A DNA stretch of 64,000 nt from Psychrobacter arcticus 273-4 (GCF_000012305.1 NC_007204.1:1178001-1242000); one strand, 5' to 3'. Positions 38,850-48,507 are shown, counted from the first letter of the stretch. The notes: generated by a model not told the origin, from the sequence alone. A program made the numbers and translations.

Positions 38850-41800
38850 ATGTCAGGTGATTTAGATTTTAACGTGCAACTGCGTGTACTTAATGAGCAG
38901 TTTAATAACGGCATCAACCAAGCGCGTGATAAGTTTACGCAGTATGCTCAGTCAGTACAGCGCAACGTAGCGCAGATGAATACTGATACCGAGCGAGCAT
39001 CAACCATGCTGGCAGGGCTTAATAATATTAGCTCGGATAGACTGACGGCTGAGATAAGAGCCACAGCTGATCAGTTACGGCAGATGGGCGCAGGCGCTAA
39101 TATATCAGGTGAGCAAGTTGAGTCAGCAATGCAAGCGTCGGCGCTGCAAGTCATACGACTTGGCAGACAACTGGAGGTTGCACGTTCGGAGGCAGTACGA
39201 TTAAGCCAGACCAATACCAGTCCGGAGGATATCGAGCTGGCAGCCGCTAACGTCAATCGATTAGAGCAAGAGCTAAACGGTGCTCGTAGCGCCAGTGTCA
39301 GCTTAGCAAATGAGCTGTCAGGTGCGATGAATCGTGCCAGCACAACCGCTGACAATGCGCGTAATGCACTCTATCGCATGGCCAACATACGGGTGCCGGA
39401 AACAATACGTGGTGAGATTGATAGTATCAGCCGAGCATTGGTTGATTTTCAGAATAATAGCGGTCGTCCTGCAGCTGAAATCGAGCGAGCAACACGAGCG
39501 GCTGAGGAGCAAATCAGACGGCTTGAGAATGAGTTAAATGGTGTTGATGACACGATAAGACGGACAGATGTAAGTACGGGAGGTCTAAGCAGTGGCGTCG
39601 GTAAGCTTAAAAATGCTATGAGTGGATTAGCAGGGCTTTTGGCAGCGGCAGGTCTTAGTATTGGTATAAGTGAGATTATCCAAACAGCTGATGCGTTCAT
39701 CTTGTTAGAGGCTAAGATTAAGCTTGCTACAGGTGAGGGCGCAAACTTTGTTAATGGCTTTAATGGCGTTAAGCAAATTGCTGCTGAAACACTCTCAAGT
39801 GTAGAAAACACAGGCGAGCTATTCGCTCGTATCACACAAGCGTCCGAGATGTTAGGATTAGCGCAAAATGATGTTTTAGGTATTACAAAAACTATTAACC
39901 AAGCTATTCAGCTGTCAGGTGGCAGCGCTGCCAGTGCGGACGCTGCAATCACCCAATTAATTCAGGGATTGCAATCTGGCGTAGTACGTGGCGAAGAATT
40001 TAACAGCATCATGGAACAATCCCCACGTTTGGCTAAGGCAATGGCGGATGGTCTGGGCGTGACTCGTGGTGAACTACGAGCCATGGCGCAAGATGGTAAG
40101 TTAACGTCAGAGGTAGTCATTAATGCGGTACGCTCGCAGGGTGAGGCGATAGGTAAAGAGTTTGAAACGCTACCTGCTACCGTTGGCAATGCTGTTCAGA
40201 CGATGAAAAACACATTGTTCTTATTCATTGGTGATATCAATGAAGTAGTCAATCAATCAGGCAAAATGGCTGCGGGGATTGATCATATTAGCAAGGCAAT
40301 AAAAAATATTGACCCTGCGACTATGGCGGCCTTGAACCTTAAGTTTGAACAGACAGTTGAAATGGTAAGCGTGTTATTTACGACTATAAAGGATTTATAC
40401 ACGGGCTTTAGTGACCTGATAAGCATCATGGATTTAACCTCTAAATCAGGCGAAAAGGTAGGGTTGATAACAAAATTTATCCAACAAGCCAGCGTCGCTA
40501 TGGGCGTTATGATTGATGGTGTAAAAGGCTTTTCGATTATCGCTGATAGCGTGTTTGGCACTGTTAGCGGAATTATTGGTAGCGTCTTAATCGGCATCGC
40601 TAAAATGAACGGCGAAACGTCCACTATGGGCGAAGAGCTTATGCGTAAGCAAGAGGAGTTGCACGCACGTTCAGAGCAAAAGATGATGGATTTTCAGTCA
40701 TCAACCGGTAAAGCTTGGACGGAAATGAACAAGACGGCTCAAGATAGGCTTAATGACACACTTAAGGTGGCAACCGATAATTACGATGAAATGGTGGCTA
40801 AGGGCACTATATCAGCGGAAGCAATGGAAGAGCAGTATATCAAGGTAGCACTCGCCAAGATTGCCGCCAATAACATGATCGTCAGCGATGATGACCGCCT
40901 TGATTTAGCGCAAAAGGACTTGCAAGCAACTATTAGTGATACTGGCGAAGTCATCATTGAATCGGCAAAAGGCGTGCAGGCTGCCTATCTTGGCGTTGGC
41001 GAGAGCTTTGCAGAGGTCGCAATAAAAGCTCAGGTTTCTGGCACCTCAATGCGTGAATCGCTGACTGATGCAGTACCAAAGGCGCAAACGATAGGCGCGG
41101 TCGATGATATTATTTCATCTCTTAGTGCACTTGGTAGCCAGGGCAAAATATCAGGCGAAGATATGGCGTTCGGCATCAACATGGCTAATGAGCGTTACAA
41201 AGAGATTGAGGAAAACTTTGCCCGTTATGCTGCTAAGAGCATTAAAGACAATAATGGCATCGTCACAAGCGAGCTAGAGAAGGCAGCAGCCTTGCAAGGC
41301 TTAGCAGTACAAGCGACTGAAACAGGTGGGGTGTTAGTCACGCAGCTTGACAAATCAACCTTGGCTAGCACGCGCACTAAGGACGAGATAGATAAACTGG
41401 CAGGTGCGGCGGGTGTAGGTCTTTCCGCAGGGTTCATGAAATCTAAAGAAGGGCTTAATGAATTAGTAGATGGCTATGATGATTTAGAAAAGGCAGGTTA
41501 TGACGCAGGCGGTGCAGTGATTAATGCGCTAACTGAAATGTCCAATAAGGCATCTAATACTGCTGAGATAGAAAACCTTACTATCACATGGAATGAGCTG
41601 TATAAAGAAGGAAAAATAACAGGTCAAGAGCTTGCAGACGGCTTAGAGCAAGTCGAAAACCGCGCCAATATCCTAAAAGACGGAATTAATGGCGTTACCG
41701 AAGCTTACGGCTTCTTGGGGTTAAAAACCCGCGAAGAATTAGGTAAAGACTCTAAAGCTCACACTGACGCATATAATATTATTTTAGAAGACGGCAAAGC

Positions 41801-42698
41801 CACAGCTGAACAGATAGATGAGGCGTTTTTAAAGACTGCCAAATCTAACATCGCAGCCAATGGCGGCGTTATTGATGCGGTCACAAAGCGAATGGCTGCT
41901 GAGCGCGGCGTAACAGTTGTTCTTGATGAACAGAAGCGTGTAACCGTTGAAAAAATGGGACAATCAGCCAAGGCAAACGATAAGGTAACAACGTCTGTTG
42001 GTCGTATTAAAACAGCTTATGACGGCATAGCATCAAGTGCAGGCAGTGCAGGTAATGCCATGGTGCAATCAGCTAACAATGCAGCATCTGCTTACGATAA
42101 GTTGCAGCAAAAGATTAAAGACGTCAAAGAAGCGCAAGCGGTTTCTGGTGGTGATGAAACGCTTAAAAACTTGCGAGTTTATGGCACTGAGAAAGCGCCG
42201 GCTGAAGGTAATCAATTCGGATCAAAGCTGGCGGTTGAAAACTTTTTTAAATCAGCGGGTCTATCTGTAGAACGTGCGGCAGAAGAAGCTCGCAAACTAT
42301 ACGCCAAGCAAGGTACAGCAGATGGCACGCTAAATTTTGGTAAGCTGCAAGGTTTTAAAGACGGTCAAGTAATGACTGCTTCTGATATCGAAAAGTTTAA
42401 AAGCGCATCAGTATATCTTGCTGAAATAGCGAGTCGCGCGCGTGACGATGAGCGTCAGAAAAGTAAGTACGAATCAAGTCTTAATAAGATACCTGATTCA
42501 GCGTTGCAAGCGGTTAGCAGTCTAAATAAGCAGCCTAGTTTTGATACGGGCAGCAATACTATTGGTAGCAAGAGTTATGACGTCAAGTTTACACTGGGCG
42601 GCATAACAGCAAATGCAAGTGTGCCGGAATCTCAAGCGGCAGTGTTTGAGCGCATGATGCAAGAATTACAAGCAAGTAAAGCAATCGCAGGTTACTAG
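38850..42698 (+). CDS. Tail tape measure protein
   Basis: 1282 aa from the ATG at 38850 (GAGGTGAG upstream; upstream in-frame codons lie in the terminator). Long helical regions (residues 10-270) are followed by a conserved tape-measure domain at about 270-470 (FILLEAKIKLATGEGANF; LIQGLQSGVVRGEEFNSIMEQSPRLAKAMADGLG; PATVGNAVQTMKN). Hydrophobic stretches near 255-275 and 565-590 could insert in membranes. Gene length (3.85 kb) predicts a tail of roughly 190 nm at 0.15 nm per residue, if the family rule holds. Confidence 0.9.
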   Translation: MSGDLDFNVQLRVLNEQFNNGINQARDKFTQYAQSVQRNVAQMNTDTERASTMLAGLNNISSDRLTAEIRATADQLRQMGAGANISGEQVESAMQASALQVIRLGRQLEVARSEAVRLSQTNTSPEDIELAAANVNRLEQELNGARSASVSLANELSGAMNRASTTADNARNALYRMANIRVPETIRGEIDSISRALVDFQNNSGRPAAEIERATRAAEEQIRRLENELNGVDDTIRRTDVSTGGLSSGVGKLKNAMSGLAGLLAAAGLSIGISEIIQTADAFILLEAKIKLATGEGANFVNGFNGVKQIAAETLSSVENTGELFARITQASEMLGLAQNDVLGITKTINQAIQLSGGSAASADAAITQLIQGLQSGVVRGEEFNSIMEQSPRLAKAMADGLGVTRGELRAMAQDGKLTSEVVINAVRSQGEAIGKEFETLPATVGNAVQTMKNTLFLFIGDINEVVNQSGKMAAGIDHISKAIKNIDPATMAALNLKFEQTVEMVSVLFTTIKDLYTGFSDLISIMDLTSKSGEKVGLITKFIQQASVAMGVMIDGVKGFSIIADSVFGTVSGIIGSVLIGIAKMNGETSTMGEELMRKQEELHARSEQKMMDFQSSTGKAWTEMNKTAQDRLNDTLKVATDNYDEMVAKGTISAEAMEEQYIKVALAKIAANNMIVSDDDRLDLAQKDLQATISDTGEVIIESAKGVQAAYLGVGESFAEVAIKAQVSGTSMRESLTDAVPKAQTIGAVDDIISSLSALGSQGKISGEDMAFGINMANERYKEIEENFARYAAKSIKDNNGIVTSELEKAAALQGLAVQATETGGVLVTQLDKSTLASTRTKDEIDKLAGAAGVGLSAGFMKSKEGLNELVDGYDDLEKAGYDAGGAVINALTEMSNKASNTAEIENLTITWNELYKEGKITGQELADGLEQVENRANILKDGINGVTEAYGFLGLKTREELGKDSKAHTDAYNIILEDGKATAEQIDEAFLKTAKSNIAANGGVIDAVTKRMAAERGVTVVLDEQKRVTVEKMGQSAKANDKVTTSVGRIKTAYDGIASSAGSAGNAMVQSANNAASAYDKLQQKIKDVKEAQAVSGGDETLKNLRVYGTEKAPAEGNQFGSKLAVENFFKSAGLSVERAAEEARKLYAKQGTADGTLNFGKLQGFKDGQVMTASDIEKFKSASVYLAEIASRARDDERQKSKYESSLNKIPDSALQAVSSLNKQPSFDTGSNTIGSKSYDVKFTLGGITANASVPESQAAVFERMMQELQASKAIAGY

Positions 42699-42719
42699 CC
42701 ACTCAATGAGTGGTTTTTT
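42699..42719 (+). terminator. Terminator after the tape measure
   Basis: CCACTC-aat-GAGTGG with seven Ts, directly after the stop codon. Confidence 0.8.
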
Positions 42720-42745
42720 ATTATCTAAAATTTGAGGAAAGGCAC

Positions 42746-43138
42746 ATGCCACACAACACGCCATTTTGGGACATTATTTTGCTAAAGCTCTTGGTATTTC
42801 TGCCGAAAGTATTCGCTGCAGTCATTGGCGCTATCTTCGGATTAATGCTATCAGGTGACATTGGCAGGGACGGCAAGATACAGGTAAATCTATCAGTCAT
42901 TGTTAAGTTTACAATCGCAGTTACTATCTCACTATTTGGCGGTGCAGCTCATATTGAGTTTATGGGCTATCAAAATTATAGCGTCATGACACATGGGGCG
43001 ATCATGCTCGTATGGGCAGTTTTCGGCATGCTAGCGATAGGCATTGTTTATCAAGCAGTGGCGCTCATGCAAGGGAAGCCAATATCATCAATAGCAAGAG
43101 AGATTAAAGACGCGGCGTTTGCGATATTTGGCAAATAA
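42746..43138 (+). CDS. Holin-like membrane protein
   Basis: 130 aa from the ATG at 42746 (GAGGAAAGG upstream). Three transmembrane segments are visible: IILLKLLVFLPKVFAAVIGAIFGLM, VNLSVIVKFTIAVTISLFGGA and AIMLVWAVFGMLAIGIVYQAVALM (outline). The basic C-terminus (SIAREIKDAAFAIFGK) is usual for holins. Position just before lysozyme and Rz supports a class I-type holin, although no family is certain. Confidence 0.65.
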   Translation: MPHNTPFWDIILLKLLVFLPKVFAAVIGAIFGLMLSGDIGRDGKIQVNLSVIVKFTIAVTISLFGGAAHIEFMGYQNYSVMTHGAIMLVWAVFGMLAIGIVYQAVALMQGKPISSIAREIKDAAFAIFGK

Positions 43139-43155
43139 TAATCAGTATTAAATAT

Positions 43156-43179
43156 AGCCCCTTAATTGGGGTTTTTTTT
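43156..43179 (+). terminator. Hairpin between holin-like and lysozyme genes
   Basis: AGCCCC/GGGGTT stem followed by eight Ts. Confidence 0.65.
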
Positions 43180-43189
43180 GGGGTGGAAT

Positions 43190-43807
43190 ATGTCACATGA
43201 TGAGTTTTTTAAATGGTTGAAATCAAAACAGGGCAACGGCAAGCTGACGCAAACGCAAGTTGATGGCGCGAATGCGGTCCTATCGGTAGTCAGAGCTGAT
43301 GTGCTGCAAGATTTTATATCGGCGCTTACCGGGTGGTCTGTTAACGATGATCGTGCGATGTCGAAAGAGGGTATTGACCTACTCAAGTTTTATGAGGGCT
43401 TAAAGCTAAAAGCCTACCAGGATACCGGTAAGGTTTGGACTATCGGCTATGGGCACACATCGGCTTCTGGCGGTATGAAAGTCTATCAAGGGCTTGTAAT
43501 CACACGCGAGCAAGCAGAGCAGTTATTAAAAGACGACTTGGCGCGTATGACCTATCCTGTCGTTGACGACTTGGTAAAAGTGCCATTAACACAAGGTCAG
43601 TTTGATGCTATGTGCTCGTTTATCTACAATCTTGGCGAAGGGCAGGTAAGTAAATCAACATTGCTACGACTGCTAAACGCAAAAGACTATAAAGGCGCGT
43701 CCACTCAGTTTGGTAGATGGGTTTTTGATAACGGCGTTGAGCTGGACGGCTTGATTGCTCGTAGAGCAGCAGAGCGCAAACTTTTTGCCTCATCTGGTGA
43801 TTTATGA
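43190..43807 (+). CDS. Phage lysozyme (GH24 endolysin)
   Basis: 205 aa from the ATG at 43190 (GGGGTGG 4 nt upstream). Catalytic triad pattern E69-x8-D78-x5-T84 in FYEGLKLKAYQDTGKVWTIGYGH, followed by LVKVPLTQGQFDAMCSFIYNLGEG and VDNGVELDGLIARRAAERKLF typical of T4-type phage lysozymes. The first 55 residues are an extra N-terminal extension. No signal-anchor is seen, so release probably needs the holin. Overlaps Rz by 4 nt. Confidence 0.9.
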   Translation: MSHDEFFKWLKSKQGNGKLTQTQVDGANAVLSVVRADVLQDFISALTGWSVNDDRAMSKEGIDLLKFYEGLKLKAYQDTGKVWTIGYGHTSASGGMKVYQGLVITREQAEQLLKDDLARMTYPVVDDLVKVPLTQGQFDAMCSFIYNLGEGQVSKSTLLRLLNAKDYKGASTQFGRWVFDNGVELDGLIARRAAERKLFASSGDL

Positions 43808-44274
43808 ATCTAATCTTACTGTTAAAGTTTTGGCGTGAAATAGCTATCACTGTTTTAATCATTGCGCTGCTAGCAGTATGGTCGCTGTATGCAAGTCGCG
43901 GCGATGCTATCAAGCAGATTAAGACAGATCACGAACTTCAGCTAACAACACTGAAAGCAAACTACGTTGAAACAGCAAGACAAATTGAGAGACAAGCTTA
44001 TGAGCAGACAATACAGGCAGCTAATGACGCGAAAGCACGTGAGCAAGTTATCATTGCTGATGCTGCTAGCGCCCGTGATGCTGTTGCCAGCCTGTCAGAC
44101 ACAATCGACAAGCTCAGTGCCAACGCTGCAGCCGATGCCAACTTTAGAATCGAGTATTCCAGAACGACAGGCAACTTACTCAAAGAATGCAGCGGACAAT
44201 ATATCAGCATGGCAGAAACGGCTGATAGAATTGCAAACGACTTACGAGCAATCCAAAGTGCCAATAAGCGGTGA
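43804..44274 (+). CDS. i-spanin (Rz-like)
   Basis: 156 aa. N-terminal transmembrane anchor (IAITVLIIALLAVWSLYA, about 12-29) followed by a periplasmic coiled coil (LQLTTLKANYVETARQIERQAYEQTIQAANDAKAREQVI). This is the Rz plan: inner-membrane anchor and helical reach to the outer membrane lipoprotein Rz1, which is encoded inside it. Together they disrupt the outer membrane in lysis. Confidence 0.82.
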   Translation: MNLILLLKFWREIAITVLIIALLAVWSLYASRGDAIKQIKTDHELQLTTLKANYVETARQIERQAYEQTIQAANDAKAREQVIIADAASARDAVASLSDTIDKLSANAAADANFRIEYSRTTGNLLKECSGQYISMAETADRIANDLRAIQSANKR

Positions 44275-44278
44275 TTAA
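44024..44278 (+). CDS. o-spanin (Rz1-like lipoprotein), nested in Rz
   Basis: 84 aa from ATG 44024 in the +1 frame of Rz; upstream in-frame ATGs (43967, 44000) would put charged residues before the signal peptide. MTRKHVSKLSLLMLLAPVML ends in a lipobox L-L-P-A-C, giving an outer-membrane lipoprotein. Mature part has Pro (VPTLQPMPTLE) as in Rz1 and a helical end. It extends 4 nt beyond the Rz stop. Confidence 0.8.
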   Translation: MTRKHVSKLSLLMLLAPVMLLPACQTQSTSSVPTLQPMPTLESSIPERQATYSKNAADNISAWQKRLIELQTTYEQSKVPISGD

Positions 44279-44283
44279 TAACT

Positions 44284-44316
44284 AGCGTTCCTCACATCTG
44301 AGGAGCGCTTTTTTAT
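44284..44316 (+). terminator. Terminator of the lysis/late operon
   Basis: AGCGTTCCTC pairs with GAGGAGCGCT (one mismatch) and is followed by six Ts, before the opposing integrase gene. Confidence 0.8.
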
Positions 44317-44375
44317 TTGCCTGAAATTTGAGTTGTTTCCAAAATGGAAATAACTGAAATTACTCGGTAGTTGGT

Positions 44376-45617
44376 CTAAACACGTCTAAGTTGGTCTAAA
44401 TAATCCGCCCAACGCTGCATCATGTCTCTACGCTTATCAATCATTGTCACACGATTATAGGCACGGCCGTTGGCGTCACGCACGTTATGGCCAAGCTGTA
44501 ATTCTGCCAACGTCTCACTAATACCTAATTGCTCAACCATTAGCGTTCGAGCAGATGCGCGGAACCCATGAGGCGTGTGAACGTCTTTATATCCTAATCG
44601 CCACAAGAATTTGTTGAGCTGTTGCTGATGCTCAAATTTTTCTTTGCGCCTACTATTATAAAACACGTATGGCGTTTTGCTCGTAAGTGCGTGAAGTGCT
44701 CGTAAGTGCTCGATAGCTTGTGTTGGTAGCGGTACTACTAGGCTAGCCACCATATCGCCACGGTTGCCCGTTTTCTGTGGGCTGAACGTCCATGTCTTAG
44801 CGTCAAAGTCGATAGCATCCCAACGCATTGAGCACATATCACCGTTACGCTGGAACAGCAGAGCTTGCAGCTTTAGTATGTTTTGAGCATGGCCGTAAAA
44901 ATCAGTGACGCTATCAATATCGCTTAATAACTTGCCAAACGCTATAGGCTCAATAATCGCATGATGGTGTTCTGTCTTTGGCTTTGGCAGCATTAAGTCA
45001 GCCACAGCTATAGCAGGGTTGTTATCAATATAACCTTGCCCGATAGCTAATGCAAAAATGCGCTGACATACACCGCGTACGCGCTTGGCCGTCGGTATGG
45101 TTTTCTTTTCAATATCTTTGATTGCTCGCAGTACATCAGGCGTCTTAATATGATCAATAGGCATGCGCCCGATATATGCTGCAGCATAAGCGATATGTGT
45201 GCGCTTTTGCTCAATAGTACGATGCTCAAACTGTTTTGACGCTATCTGTGATTGCAGCCACTCATCTGCCAACTCGCTGAATGTTGGCATAGCTCGCTTT
45301 TTATTGTGAGCATCTTGATGGTGAAATACCGGATCAATACCGCCAGCTAACAATGATAAATTATTGCGGTACATATCACGGGCTTGCTCAAGTGTAAAAA
45401 CGGGATAGGCGCCCAGGGTAAAGTTTTTACGTTTGCCCGTAACAGGGCTAGTAAATCGATGGCGAAATGTAGTAGTCTTATTATCTCGAATATAAAGATT
45501 CAAACCTTTATAACCTTGAATAGTGTAAACTTCATCACCGCTGTCATGCTCTTTGATAGCTTGTTTGATTTGTGAGTCGGTTTTAATGCCAGCATCTTTT
45601 AATTTTTGGTTAGCCAT
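44376..45617 (-). CDS. Tyrosine integrase (P4-type with N-terminal DUF4102-like domain)
   Basis: 413 aa from the ATG at 45617 (MANQKLKDAG); the frame continues upstream without a good start. The DUF4102-like domain covers about 25-100 (GYKGLNLYIRDNKTTTFRHRF). Catalytic residues: R257 (LLFQRNGDM), H350-x-x-R353 (PHGFRAS), H377 (LQLGH) and nucleophile Y387 (GRAYNRV). It catalyses integration and, with an excisionase not seen here, excision. It reads leftward into the lysis genes, its 5' end facing the host boundary. Confidence 0.92.
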   Translation of the reverse strand: MANQKLKDAGIKTDSQIKQAIKEHDSGDEVYTIQGYKGLNLYIRDNKTTTFRHRFTSPVTGKRKNFTLGAYPVFTLEQARDMYRNNLSLLAGGIDPVFHHQDAHNKKRAMPTFSELADEWLQSQIASKQFEHRTIEQKRTHIAYAAAYIGRMPIDHIKTPDVLRAIKDIEKKTIPTAKRVRGVCQRIFALAIGQGYIDNNPAIAVADLMLPKPKTEHHHAIIEPIAFGKLLSDIDSVTDFYGHAQNILKLQALLFQRNGDMCSMRWDAIDFDAKTWTFSPQKTGNRGDMVASLVVPLPTQAIEHLRALHALTSKTPYVFYNSRRKEKFEHQQQLNKFLWRLGYKDVHTPHGFRASARTLMVEQLGISETLAELQLGHNVRDANGRAYNRVTMIDKRRDMMQRWADYLDQLRRV

Positions 45618-45964
45618 TTTGATTACCGTTTGATTACCACTTGATTTGACATAGATTGCAACAGTTTGGAACGGTATGCAATAGCAGTGAGTTAAAAAGG
45701 CTGTAATCATGGGGTGTTGCAAGGTCTGTCAGGCTGTTGCAAACCATATCAAACAAACTGCCTGATGGAGTCGCTTTTTTTTGCCTAAATTTTGATAGCA
45801 GTTTTTATAAATAGTTAAAAAATGGTCGTTTTATATAACAAGTCCTTCATTGTAAAGGGCTTTTTTTCGCCTAGCTTTTGTCTTATTTTAAACTTTAAGT
45901 AAAATATATAAGTTAAAATACAATGTAGTAACTTTTATTAACAATAAGATTAATACAAAGCATT
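45618..45964. other. Integrase upstream region; presumed attR area
   Basis: No convincing gene of useful size. It contains three copies of TGTTGCAA (45656-45663 inverted; 45715-45722; 45735-45742), possible integrase arm sites, and a hairpin at 45840-45868. No tRNA is present here. The att core cannot be defined without the left end. Confidence 0.45.
45840..45868 (+). terminator. Terminator-like hairpin near the prophage right end
   Basis: AAGTCCTT pairs with AAAGGGCTT-type sequence and is followed by seven Ts. Confidence 0.5.
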
Positions 45965-46108
45965 TTAGAGTCTGATGATGAAAGTGTTTGTTTGGCTGTC
46001 CCTAGCTTTACGCTTTTTAATCCCAGCCTTTAGCAGCATGATAATTATCGACAGAGGCAACAGGGTTACGACCAAATAGATTATAATGACAATGTAGAGA
46101 GCAGTCAT
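45965..46108 (-). CDS. 47-aa hypothetical membrane protein
   Basis: One long hydrophobic segment (MTALYIVIIIYLVVTLLPLS, then IIIMLLKAG) followed by a basic tail (IKKRKARDSQ). The SD is weak. If real it is a small inner-membrane protein and the first host gene after the prophage. Length makes it uncertain. Confidence 0.4.
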   Translation of the reverse strand: MTALYIVIIIYLVVTLLPLSIIIMLLKAGIKKRKARDSQTNTFIIRL

Positions 46109-46327
46109 AGCAAAGCTGCTATTATTAGTCAGCTATCAGTCAGCCTTATGGTTATAATTATTACCAGCGCTGACTGAGCGCATTGCATACAGCGATGTTA
46201 CACGATACGATAGTCAGTCATTGGTTAGGCATTCGGCAGCTTTTTTAACATTATTTATTTTCTCAATATTTTCTTTGTCATTGAAAGTCTATAAACCCAT
46301 TTTAGATACGTAGGATAGTAGAGTTGC

Positions 46328-47233
46328 ATGAGTGATATCCAAGACCCGCAGCTGGTATTACAGCGTCGTATACAGCAGCGTCAGATTTTAGCGATGATGG
46401 GTATCAATCACTGGGTACAGCCAAGCTCAGAAACCCTTAATATCACTGATATTGCAGCACCTACTGTAATGCCCAGCATGGCTCAGTCTGTTTCTACTAC
46501 TAGCAATATCAATACACAGCTATATACTGAACAGCCATATACTGAACAGCCAGTTGTCAGTATCGTAAATCCAGATGAAGCAAACGTTAAAATATCAGAT
46601 AGTGCAGCTTCTATAGCAAACTTAGCAACTAATAGAGGTACTGACCATAATGTCTCTGATTATCCTTATAATGAAGCGGCAACTGACGATCTCCAAGACA
46701 TAAGCGCGCATACCTTTAACGAGCAAAGCCCCGTTACTTATAGTTTTGATGCAATTAGCCCTGATACCACAGTTGGCTCTAAGATAGACACGGTCGTTCA
46801 ACAGGCCGTTGCCCCGTTTGAGGAGCAGGCATTCTCTAATGACAATCATTATGACAATACTTTTAAAGTAGCGCCGTTCGACTTACAAGGTGGTCGTTAT
46901 GGCGATTGGGTAGTCATCGCTGATATTCAGTCGCTTAATAATGACAGCCAGAAACTTTGGCAAAATATTACACAAGCACTATCAATCTCTTGTGAGACGA
47001 CATCATTCCCTATCTGTGAGGGGATGGATACTGCTGAGCTTGCCAATGCCAGTTTTGCTGGATATGTCTTCAAAATTGGGCGCAGCGAAGAGATAAAAGT
47101 AGCGACACTAACGCCATTGCCTGAAGGGCTTGATCATCCCAATTTGACTACTGCACCAACGTTAGATGAAATGCTTACTGATAGCAGCTTAAAGCGCACG
47201 CTTTGGGAGATGATTTCTGGTGCGGCTGATTAA
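46328..47233 (+). CDS. Hypothetical protein, first clear chromosomal gene after the prophage
   Basis: 301 aa. The N-terminus (LVLQRRIQQRQILAMMGINHWVQP) is followed by a long low-complexity Ser/Thr/Asn-rich region (about 40-170) and a conserved-looking C-terminal domain (GDWVVIADIQSLNNDSQKLWQNITQALSI; YVFKIGRSEEIKVATLTPLPEGLDHP). Similar proteins are known to me only as Moraxellaceae hypotheticals. An in-frame 15-bp duplication encodes TEQPYTEQP. Function unknown. Confidence 0.7.
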   Translation: MSDIQDPQLVLQRRIQQRQILAMMGINHWVQPSSETLNITDIAAPTVMPSMAQSVSTTSNINTQLYTEQPYTEQPVVSIVNPDEANVKISDSAASIANLATNRGTDHNVSDYPYNEAATDDLQDISAHTFNEQSPVTYSFDAISPDTTVGSKIDTVVQQAVAPFEEQAFSNDNHYDNTFKVAPFDLQGGRYGDWVVIADIQSLNNDSQKLWQNITQALSISCETTSFPICEGMDTAELANASFAGYVFKIGRSEEIKVATLTPLPEGLDHPNLTTAPTLDEMLTDSSLKRTLWEMISGAAD

Positions 47234-47385
47234 CCATGAAGGTTTTGATTCGTTTGTTATAAGCAATACAGTCGTTAGCAACTAAAATAAAAACGTAAGA
47301 AGTGTGTTAATTATTAATTTTTAAATCCCATAAGTTTTAAATCCCAACTAACAACGATGATCCCATCAAACTTAGGATGATAGTC

Positions 47386-48507
47386 ATGTCTACAAACGCA
47401 GCCTCTACAATTGAACATCACCGTTTACCTAACTTTTCGGCTGGACCTGCTACGATACCGACCGCTGTATTATCACGTGCTCAAGCAGAGTTGCTTGACT
47501 GGCAAGGACGTGGCGTATCGGTGATGGAAATCAGCCATCGTAGTAAAGAGTACATCGCCATTACTGAAAAAGCGGAAGCCAAACTGCGTTCATTGATGGA
47601 CATTCCAGACAATTATAAAGTGCTGTTTTTACAAGGCGGCGCTAGCTTACAGTTTTCAGCCATTCCATTGAACCTGTTAAATGGTGGGCGCGCAGACTAT
47701 CTAACGACGGGCGCTTGGTCAGGTAAAGCGATTAAAGAAGCACAGCGTTATGCCAATCTAGGCCTTGGTGAGGTTAATTTGGTTGCCACAGGCAAAGACA
47801 GTCACTTTACTGATGTGCCAGCCCAAAGTGACTGGAACCTGAGCAAAGATGCGGCGTATTTCCACTACTGTGCCAATGAAACTATTCATGGTTTGCAAGT
47901 ATTTGAGCCACCACAAGTTGATGCGCCCATTATCGTTGATATGTCATCTTGCATTTTGTCACAGCCGATTGATGTGTCTAAATTTGGGATGATTTACGCC
48001 GGTGCACAAAAAAATATCGGCCCAGCAGGACTGATTATTGTCATCATTCGCGAAGACTTATTAGGGCAGGCAAGTGAGTGGTGCCCGCTACTAATGAATT
48101 ATGAACATCAAGCCGAAAAAGAATCTATGTCAAACACGCCAGCGACGTATTCTTGGTACTTGGCAGGGCTGGTCTTTGATTGGTTAGAAGAGCAAGGCGG
48201 CGTTGCTGCTATCGGCAAAATCAATCAACAAAAAGCGGATTTGCTCTATAAAACGATTGATGATAGTAGCTTTTATAGCAATCCAGTCGACCCTAAGTAT
48301 CGTTCTATCATGAACGTGCCGTTTACGTTGGCTGACAGCAGTCTTGATAAGGTATTTCTAGAAGAGTCAGCGGCAGCAGGTTTACTGCATCTAAAAGGTC
48401 ACCGAGATGTCGGTGGTATGCGTGCCAGTATCTACAATGCGGTGTCGTTAGACTGGGTACAGCAACTGGTCGACTTTATGATTGCGTTTGAAAAGAAACA
48501 CGCTTAA
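47386..48507 (+). CDS. serC: Phosphoserine aminotransferase SerC
   Basis: 373 aa from the ATG at 47386 (AGGA 11 nt upstream; an ATG three codons earlier overlaps the SD). The class-V aminotransferase shows NFSAGPATIPTAVL, ISHRSKEY, FLQGGASLQFSAIPLNL and the PLP-lysine motif GAQKNIGPAG. It converts 3-phosphohydroxypyruvate to phosphoserine in serine synthesis and acts in pyridoxal phosphate synthesis. A strong terminator follows, so it is probably monocistronic. Confidence 0.95.
   Translation: MSTNAASTIEHHRLPNFSAGPATIPTAVLSRAQAELLDWQGRGVSVMEISHRSKEYIAITEKAEAKLRSLMDIPDNYKVLFLQGGASLQFSAIPLNLLNGGRADYLTTGAWSGKAIKEAQRYANLGLGEVNLVATGKDSHFTDVPAQSDWNLSKDAAYFHYCANETIHGLQVFEPPQVDAPIIVDMSSCILSQPIDVSKFGMIYAGAQKNIGPAGLIIVIIREDLLGQASEWCPLLMNYEHQAEKESMSNTPATYSWYLAGLVFDWLEEQGGVAAIGKINQQKADLLYKTIDDSSFYSNPVDPKYRSIMNVPFTLADSSLDKVFLEESAAAGLLHLKGHRDVGGMRASIYNAVSLDWVQQLVDFMIAFEKKHA

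Larger units (their letters stand above)
1..45800. mobile_element. Mosaic temperate prophage, left end outside the window
   Basis: A continuous run of phage genes is seen: exonuclease, repressor/Cro, replication, terminase, portal, capsid, tail, tape measure, lysis and tyrosine integrase. Host genes begin after the integrase. No left attachment site is visible because an early gene is cut by the window start. The right boundary is approximate: it lies between the integrase start (45617) and the first non-phage genes (about 45.96 kb). The structural module has long intact genes, so the prophage may be functional, but inducibility cannot be judged from sequence. Confidence 0.93.

Noticed and set aside
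44370..44400. 11-bp direct repeat GTTGGTCTAAA, 20 bp apart, at the integrase 3' end as an att core
   Set aside because: The copies overlap the integrase C-terminus, lie inside the prophage and are only 20 bp apart; they could be arm sites but not an attL/attR pair.
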